DNA from: Aureispira sp.
GTDB taxonomy: Bacteria > Bacteroidota > Bacteroidia > Chitinophagales > Saprospiraceae
Direction of reading: 5' to 3'
DNA length: 55,941 bases
NCBI GenBank assembly: GCA_024222455.1
Contig: JAAEPD010000624.1
Coordinates: 1-55,941 of the forward strand
Shown here: positions 51,089 through 55,941 of the stretch, one piece after another
Position numbering within the stretch: position 1 is the stretch's first letter
Layout of the letters: each line of letters begins with the position of its first letter
Made by a program: the position numbers and the translations under genes
The notes under the pieces: generated by a model
The model's database searches: none
What the model saw: the letters and a program-made list of their open reading frames with translations, nothing else
What the model was told of the DNA's origin: nothing

Positions 51089-52471
51089 TTAAGTTTTTGT
51101 AAACCGTTTATAGCCAATGCTTTTTTTTGTTTTTATTTGTATTAAATACATTCCCTGTGGTAGTGTATCTAGCTTTATGCTCTGAGATTTAGTTCTAAGT
51201 AATTCTTGTCCATTCATTGTCAAAACAGCAATATATTCAACTTCATCCTCAGTTTTAATAGTTAAGAGGTTAGTAACAGGATTAGGATATATTTGAAAAC
51301 TCTTGTTCATTGTTTCCATTTTTTCTAAGCTTGTGTTCACAATATTATAAGACATTACAGTTAATTTTCCCGAATTAGGATTAATTGTGTCAACAAAAGC
51401 TACATAGATAACATTATTATCAATAGATATATCGGCACGTATAATTTTTGAGGGCGAAACACCTGTAGTTCCTCCAACAGGTACCCAATTACTGCCATCG
51501 TAGCGCATAACTGTTAACTTTTCTGATGCACCAAAATCTCGATAAGCTATATATGGTATTCCGTTATTAATAGCTATTTGGGGGTCAGGGGCTAGATCTG
51601 AAGAAAAGCCTGCTGTTCCTATATTAACCCAATTGTTGCCATCAAATTTTTTCACAGTAGCCTTAAAATGATTCCAATCTAAAAATGAAAAATAAGGCTC
51701 TCCATTAAGAAATGCTATAGATTGCTGCCCCGCACCTGCATTGTTATATCCTGTAGTTCCTCCAACAGGCATCCAAGTCGAATTTTTGAATTTCATTACC
51801 TTAGTCTCAGCAATAGGTGGTCCCGTTGGGTTACTTGCTACGCTCACATAAATTACATAGGGAATGGAGTCATTAAAAGCAATTTTATTATAGACTGATT
51901 GCCCAGCAGAATAGCCTGTTGTGAAACCAGAAGAACCGACATAGACCCAATTGGTACCATTAAATTTCATGACAGATGACTCATAAGAAGCATTTTTGTC
52001 TTCAAAAGCTACATAAGGTTCGCCATTGTAAAATGCTATAGATTGAAATCTAGCCTCATCAGGACTAAAACCAGGAGAACCAACATAAGTCCAATTGGTA
52101 CCATCAAATTTTATTACAGAATTTTTTCTGCTAGCATTAAGATCTTGATATGCTACATAGATAACACCATTGTTGTTTGCTATGTTTGGAGTATGAATAG
52201 GGCCTGTAGGTAAAGTTGTTGGCCCAACATCAACCCAATTGGTGCCATCAAATTTTGTGACTTTAAGTTTGGAGTTATTGGCATTGTCTATATATGCGAC
52301 AAATGGGGAACCATTAACTGTTGTTAAACTTTTTCCATTGCGAGTTGTATTTCCTGAAGTGAAATTACGAGAGCCTACAACTTGCCATTGTGCAATTGTC
52401 TCTGTTACAGAAGTACCTATTATGATAAGAGTAAGTAGATAGCCTAATAAAAATGGAGAGTTAAGGTGCAT
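51089..52471 (-). CDS. T9SS-exported protein with tandem propeller-like repeats
   Basis: 460 aa. The signal peptide ends near residue 27 (TIAQW). Residues about 45-365 contain roughly seven repeats of about 45 aa with the pattern 'x-P-Y-V/I-A-Y-x-D ... K-x-x-V-x-K-F-D-G-x-N-W-V-x-V-G'. These repeats suggest a beta-propeller. The C-terminal 75 residues are a type A T9SS sorting domain (FQIYPNPVTNLLTIK ... LPQGMYLIQI ... RFTK). It probably binds or decorates an external surface. No catalytic motif is seen. Single gene. Confidence 0.86.
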   Translation of the reverse strand: MHLNSPFLLGYLLTLIIIGTSVTETIAQWQVVGSRNFTSGNTTRNGKSLTTVNGSPFVAYIDNANNSKLKVTKFDGTNWVDVGPTTLPTGPIHTPNIANNNGVIYVAYQDLNASRKNSVIKFDGTNWTYVGSPGFSPDEARFQSIAFYNGEPYVAFEDKNASYESSVMKFNGTNWVYVGSSGFTTGYSAGQSVYNKIAFNDSIPYVIYVSVASNPTGPPIAETKVMKFKNSTWMPVGGTTGYNNAGAGQQSIAFLNGEPYFSFLDWNHFKATVKKFDGNNWVNIGTAGFSSDLAPDPQIAINNGIPYIAYRDFGASEKLTVMRYDGSNWVPVGGTTGVSPSKIIRADISIDNNVIYVAFVDTINPNSGKLTVMSYNIVNTSLEKMETMNKSFQIYPNPVTNLLTIKTEDEVEYIAVLTMNGQELLRTKSQSIKLDTLPQGMYLIQIKTKKSIGYKRFTKT

Positions 52472-52512
52472 AGTTTGTTTTTTTTATATATTAATGTAAT
52501 ATGGATTTTATT

Positions 52513-52565
52513 AACTAGTGCTAAAACTAGTTGATTTACTTTTTTTATATAAAGACATCTTTATA
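52513..52565. promoter_or_regulatory. Two inverted repeats between divergent genes
   Basis: AACTAG-N8-CTAGTT (52513-52532) and the near-perfect palindrome TATAAAGA-CA-TCTTTATA (52548-52565) lie in the 145-175-bp gap between the T9SS repeat gene and the lipoprotein gene. Either could be a regulator-binding site. No known operator is recognised. Confidence 0.5.
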
Positions 52566-52646
52566 GAAAAGTCAATCAAAAAATAAAGTTGGGTCCTTCC
52601 TTTTTGCTAGTTAAGGATGTTTTTCCCAAGAAAAAAATATATAAAA

Positions 52647-53132
52647 ATGAAATATATGAAACAGTGTCTATTCTTTTTAATCCCTCTTTGTGTATTATTA
52701 GCCTGTTCTTCTACTTCTGAAACAAAGGCAACAATTGTAGAACATAATTCTACTACAGTTACAGAACCTTCTAATGTAGCCAAAGATATAGATACCTCAA
52801 TAGTAGTTCTAAAAGAATATGAATTAGAACCTAGGCAAGAAGCGGTTTGGGATAGTGTGAAGAAAGAGTGGTATGGGGCTGGTTATAAAACTTGTTTGAA
52901 AAAAAATAAGATAAAAATAAACTGTGAAGATTGTCCTGCTGCTTTCATCCATGCACAATTATATATAGATGCAACAGGCCAATTGACCAACTATAAACTC
53001 TTGAAAAAACGGGATTGCAGCAAGGAACCGATGGAAGCCTGTTTTATGGACTATTTTGAAGCCTTAAGCTTCCCAAAAGAACTTAGAGGGATGGCCATAG
53101 AAGTTCGATTAGGGCATATATTGAAATGCTAG
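52647..53132 (+). CDS. Lipoprotein with TonB-C-like C-terminal domain
   Basis: 161 aa from the ATG at 52647; an ATG at 52617 would add 10 residues before the signal. Lipobox: LCVLLAC. A linker of about 50 residues precedes a C-terminal region with AAFIHAQLYIDATGQLTNYKL, a pair of cysteines (RDCSKEPMEACF), F-P-K-E-L-R-G and a final I-L-K-C. The strand order and 'I-D-x-T-G-x-L ... F-P' pattern resemble TonB C-terminal/energy-transducer domains of Bacteroidota. Its real partner is unknown. It converges with the next gene, overlapping by 4 bp. Confidence 0.68.
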   Translation: MKYMKQCLFFLIPLCVLLACSSTSETKATIVEHNSTTVTEPSNVAKDIDTSIVVLKEYELEPRQEAVWDSVKKEWYGAGYKTCLKKNKIKINCEDCPAAFIHAQLYIDATGQLTNYKLLKKRDCSKEPMEACFMDYFEALSFPKELRGMAIEVRLGHILKC

Positions 53133-54571
53133 AGCTTGTTCAGAATACTTTTTAACCAATCTGGATTAACCATAGGTTCTAAGCTGTCTAATTCTTGTTG
53201 ATATTGTTTGTGTTTTGCTGCCAATTTTTTAGCACTCAAAAAATCTTTATCCAACTCTAGTTTGATCAATTTTTTAGCCATTTTGGCCATATTACCATTA
53301 GAACTTTTCATATAGGCAGGAAGGTCTTTATTTCGATTTAGGAAGCTTTGCAAAGCTGCAATCAGTGATAGAGCAGTATCTAGTTCCCCTAATGCATAAT
53401 AGCTCTTAAGCTGTATGATTTTAGTACGCAAATAATAGGTAGAATCACTAAAATTGACCTCATGCAATAAGCTCAAAGTATCTTTATAACGCTGACTGCT
53501 ATAATAGAGAAAGGCCAAGTTGTAAACAAAAGCATTTTCTTGAATATCCTCAGCTACCCATTGTTTGTAATCTTGAATGAAATTTTCAACCCATTCAAAC
53601 TCCTGTAGCTTAATACCTACTGTAGCTATATTGGTATAATCCCACTCCGAAAGATGCCCTGTTTGAGTTAAAATATCTTGCTCTAATAGGATTCGATGCA
53701 AGTCAAAAAACTCTCTATAAAATGTTTGATTTCCCGTATTTAATTGTCTGATGCAATAGTTTATAGCATAGTCATACATAGACTGTAGAGAAACTTTACT
53801 AAAACTGTTTAGGTGCTCTTGCAGCGAAACTTTTAGTTTGTTGTAGTAGCTAATGTCCTCATTTTGGAGCATTTGCAAAATCTGATAATTCAACACAATG
53901 CTAGGGTAGTCTTGATAGTAATCCCAACATTCCTCTATTTGTTTGACAACTTGATCTATACCCCAGCTCTCATAATTAGCTTGTATCACAGCATTGCGAC
54001 TAAGCATATCACAAGCTGTTTTTAATTTAGTTTCTAGATAGAATAGATCTAAAGCATTGTTCTTTTGCTGCAGGTTGCTATCATATTGTCTTCGAGGTTG
54101 CATCAAGAAATTTATATTCAACTCTTCATGAAATAAATATTGCTGAAAAAACAACTCATTATCAGGATAGGCATACTTCTTTTGCAGTAGCAAATGTTGT
54201 TTTACCGTTCGTTTGAATTGTTTAGGATGCTCCAATTTTTGTAGTGCCCGAATGCTATAGAGCTTCTTCTGCATAGGCTCCTTAGCTAATTCTTCCTGTG
54301 CCAGAAAATCATTAAAAAGGTCTAATAAGTTGGAGGTGTAAGTATAAATAGTGGTCTCATTATAAGTCTTTTGAGGGAAGAGGTGTGCAAACACTTCTTT
54401 TTTATCTAAAGCTGGGGATTCAAAACTAGGGGCATAGCTCAATAGGTAGTCCACAAGTTGTTTAACAACTTTATGCTTATTAAAATAGGGCGAGTGTACA
54501 TATTCCCTAAATCGACTACATTCTCTAGTGGAGAGCTTGCTTAGTAATTGTATAATTTTAGAGTTAAACAT
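53129..54571 (-). CDS. Helical protein of unknown function, 480 aa
   Basis: No signal peptide or membrane segment. Starts MFNSKIIQLLSKLSTRECSRF. The whole chain is predicted helical with Leu/Tyr/Gln-rich hairpins (for example FQQYLFHEELNINFLMQPRRQ) and looks like a TPR/SEL1-type solenoid without a clear repeat period. This type of protein is common in Saprospiria-like genomes. Function unknown. It converges with the TonB-C-like lipoprotein gene at a 4-bp overlap. Confidence 0.72.
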   Translation of the reverse strand: MFNSKIIQLLSKLSTRECSRFREYVHSPYFNKHKVVKQLVDYLLSYAPSFESPALDKKEVFAHLFPQKTYNETTIYTYTSNLLDLFNDFLAQEELAKEPMQKKLYSIRALQKLEHPKQFKRTVKQHLLLQKKYAYPDNELFFQQYLFHEELNINFLMQPRRQYDSNLQQKNNALDLFYLETKLKTACDMLSRNAVIQANYESWGIDQVVKQIEECWDYYQDYPSIVLNYQILQMLQNEDISYYNKLKVSLQEHLNSFSKVSLQSMYDYAINYCIRQLNTGNQTFYREFFDLHRILLEQDILTQTGHLSEWDYTNIATVGIKLQEFEWVENFIQDYKQWVAEDIQENAFVYNLAFLYYSSQRYKDTLSLLHEVNFSDSTYYLRTKIIQLKSYYALGELDTALSLIAALQSFLNRNKDLPAYMKSSNGNMAKMAKKLIKLELDKDFLSAKKLAAKHKQYQQELDSLEPMVNPDWLKSILNKL

Positions 54572-54691
54572 TTGTTTTAGCTATAAAGTGGTTGTTTTTT
54601 TACGAATATTAAATAGTCTAAAAAGACTATTAGACCTGTGTTACATGATTATAAAACCTCTTGTAAAATCGAAAAAGATAAAAAAATGTAG

Positions 54692-54722
54692 TTGTCCCAA
54701 TCTCCCCTAAATCATTTCTTTG
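54692..54722 (+). promoter_or_regulatory. Weak promoter for the final secreted protein gene
   Basis: TTG (54692-54694), 20 bp, TTTCTTTG (54715-54722). The -7 element has T instead of A at the second base, so the match is moderate. The start would lie about 45 nt before the ATG. Confidence 0.35.
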
Positions 54723-54777
54723 TAATAACAAAACCCAAAGTACTTATTTTAAAACGAGAACTAAACCTTTTTTATCT

Positions 54778-55929
54778 ATGAAAACACTACAAAAAATTGG
54801 AACGGGACTATTTTGCTTTATCTTTTTAATCTTGTCTTATCAAGAAACTAAAGCTACTCATGTATTAGGAGGAACTATAAGATATGAATGTGTAGGTCCT
54901 AATCAATATGAAGTTACAACTACATTATATCGAGATTGCAATGGCATAAATTTTCCAGGATCTAGAACGATTAGCTGGACAGGATCTTTGGGGAGTGGAA
55001 GCTCTACTGCCACTATAGTTCCTGGTTCTAGAAAAGATATTACACCTTTTTCTCCGAGTGCATGTAATGGAGGAACAGGTGCTTTAGGTGCAGAGGAGCA
55101 ATCGTATAGTACAATTATTACTATACTTTCAGGATGTACTGATGTAACGTTTTCATCATCAGTGTGTTGTCATGGAGGATTGGTTTCTGTTAGTGGAAGT
55201 CCTCCAGCTTATGTAGAATGTAAAATAGTTGGACCTGTAAGTTTTTGTAATAATGCGCCATATTTTACTAATCCTCCTCTTATTTTTACTTGTATCAATA
55301 ATACTTTCAGTTATAATCCAGGAGCTATAGATCCCGATGGAGATTCTCTTGTATATTCCTTAGTGGATGCTATGAGTTCGTCTGGAAAACTAGTTAATTA
55401 TATGCCTAGTTTTTCTGGTACACAACCTCTAGGGGCTAGTTCTCCCATCACAATTGATCCTTTAACAGGAGCAATAATAGGTTCTCCAACTCTCGTAGGA
55501 GGGAGTGTTCTTTTGACTGTTTTTGTAGAAGAATATCGCAATGGAATATTGATAGGGTCTGTACTTAGAAGTACAGAATTAATGATACTAACTTGTAATA
55601 ATAATCAAGCTCCAACCATGTCAGGTATTAATGGAGGAACAGCAGCAAGCGATTACTCCTTGACAACTTGTTTTAACTCTTCTGTAGCTTTCGATCTTAT
55701 CGGAATAGATCTAGATAATGATGATATTCAAATGAATTGGAATCAAGGAATTTCATCAGCTAGTTTTACTACAGGAACTGGGTTCTCTTCAAGTCCTGAT
55801 ACCGCACATTTTTCATGGCAACCGACTAGTAGTCATTTAGGTAATAATTACTTTACAGTAATGGTTTCTGATACAGTGACTCCGATATCAGGTTACAATA
55901 TGTTTACTTATAATATTAATGTAACGTGA
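54778..55929 (+). CDS. Secreted Bacteroidota surface protein (short, without sorting domain)
   Basis: 383 aa. The signal peptide ends near residue 26 (TKA-TH). The mature N-terminus THVLGGTIRYECVGPNQYEV, then TTTLYRDCNG, is the typical start of large Bacteroidota gliding/adhesion-associated proteins, which often exceed 1,000 aa and end in a sorting domain. Here two Ig/cadherin-like segments follow (one near 155-275 with IDPDGDSLVYSLV and one near 300-380 with GIDLDNDDIQMNWN), and the frame stops at TGA 55927-55929, 12 bp before the window edge, with no C-terminal sorting domain. All three frames close within a few codons there, so a simple single-base frameshift does not restore a longer ORF within the window. 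It may be a naturally short member or a truncated gene. Confidence 0.78.
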   Translation: MKTLQKIGTGLFCFIFLILSYQETKATHVLGGTIRYECVGPNQYEVTTTLYRDCNGINFPGSRTISWTGSLGSGSSTATIVPGSRKDITPFSPSACNGGTGALGAEEQSYSTIITILSGCTDVTFSSSVCCHGGLVSVSGSPPAYVECKIVGPVSFCNNAPYFTNPPLIFTCINNTFSYNPGAIDPDGDSLVYSLVDAMSSSGKLVNYMPSFSGTQPLGASSPITIDPLTGAIIGSPTLVGGSVLLTVFVEEYRNGILIGSVLRSTELMILTCNNNQAPTMSGINGGTAASDYSLTTCFNSSVAFDLIGIDLDNDDIQMNWNQGISSASFTTGTGFSSSPDTAHFSWQPTSSHLGNNYFTVMVSDTVTPISGYNMFTYNINVT

Positions 55930-55941
55930 ACTAAGGATTAG

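Noticed and set aside
1-55941. CRISPR arrays, tRNA/rRNA genes, IS elements and integrase genes.
   Set aside because: No regularly spaced direct repeats, tRNA-like cloverleaf, rRNA-like sequence or transposase/integrase motif was seen on reading; a tRNAscan/Infernal and IS search could confirm.

Overview
The window reads as a chromosomal segment of a low-GC Bacteroidota, most likely of the Saprospiria (Aureispira/Saprospira-like) side of the phylum. The evidence is four proteins with type IX secretion (T9SS) C-terminal sorting domains, many Bacteroidota-style lipoproteins, promoters of the TTG-N19/21-TAnnTTTG type, a fungal-like ketol-acid reductoisomerase, and an imelysin/di-haem oxidoreductase locus. 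No rRNA, tRNA, CRISPR array, insertion sequence or prophage was recognised. Genus placement is inference.

Layout. 1-2.1 kb: the tail of an upstream gene, then a minus-strand set encoding an SHD1-like membrane protein, a YHYH-domain lipoprotein broken by a frameshift, and a YbhB/PEBP-like lipoprotein. 2.2-5.4 kb: two unrecognised minus-strand genes (788 and 225 aa), each followed by its own terminator, with phased 41-bp repeats in the divergent promoter region. 5.8-12.5 kb: a 7TMR-HDED/PgpH-type phosphodiesterase, a DUF5691 protein, a DUF3299-like protein and a secreted subtilase. 12.8-20.5 kb: the branched-chain amino-acid operon ilvE-ilvD-ilvB-ilvN-ilvC followed by ilvA. It is preceded by a complete-looking transcription attenuator: promoter, 17-codon Ile-rich leader peptide, antiterminator and terminator. 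20.5-26.2 kb: gpmI, then imelysin, di-haem oxidoreductase and imelysin, a probable iron-related operon whose promoter is bracketed by inverted copies of a 14-mer. 26.2-35.3 kb: a secreted TPR-CHAT protease-like protein, a run of small membrane/lipoprotein genes, a beta-CASP hydrolase and two tandem membrane paralogues. 35.3-40 kb: two GT2 glycosyltransferases, two tandem lipoproteins (one with ATT where ATG is expected) and a T9SS-exported deiodinase-like protein. 40.4-44.4 kb: a voltage-gated K+ channel, HflX and a DUF4886-PKD-T9SS protein. 44.5-50.8 kb: a tight minus-strand run with a sulfotransferase, PhyH-like oxygenase, DoxX-like protein, STAS protein, Fur-family regulator and Rel/Spo (p)ppGpp enzyme. 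51-55.9 kb: a repeat-rich T9SS protein, a TonB-C-like lipoprotein, a helical unknown, and a secreted protein that ends near the window edge.

How the parts fit. The ilv genes cover the whole threonine/pyruvate-to-isoleucine/valine route, and the leader gives a clear mechanism for control by charged tRNA-Ile. Imelysins and the di-haem enzyme fit periplasmic or cell-surface iron handling, and a Fur-family gene lies about 24 kb away. Several genes have start or frame anomalies (YHYH frameshift, in-frame TAG, ATT start, overlapping out-of-frame mini-ORF), which could be real or sequencing indels. The most informative non-coding observation is the isoleucine attenuator. The most opaque coding region is the 788/225-aa pair.
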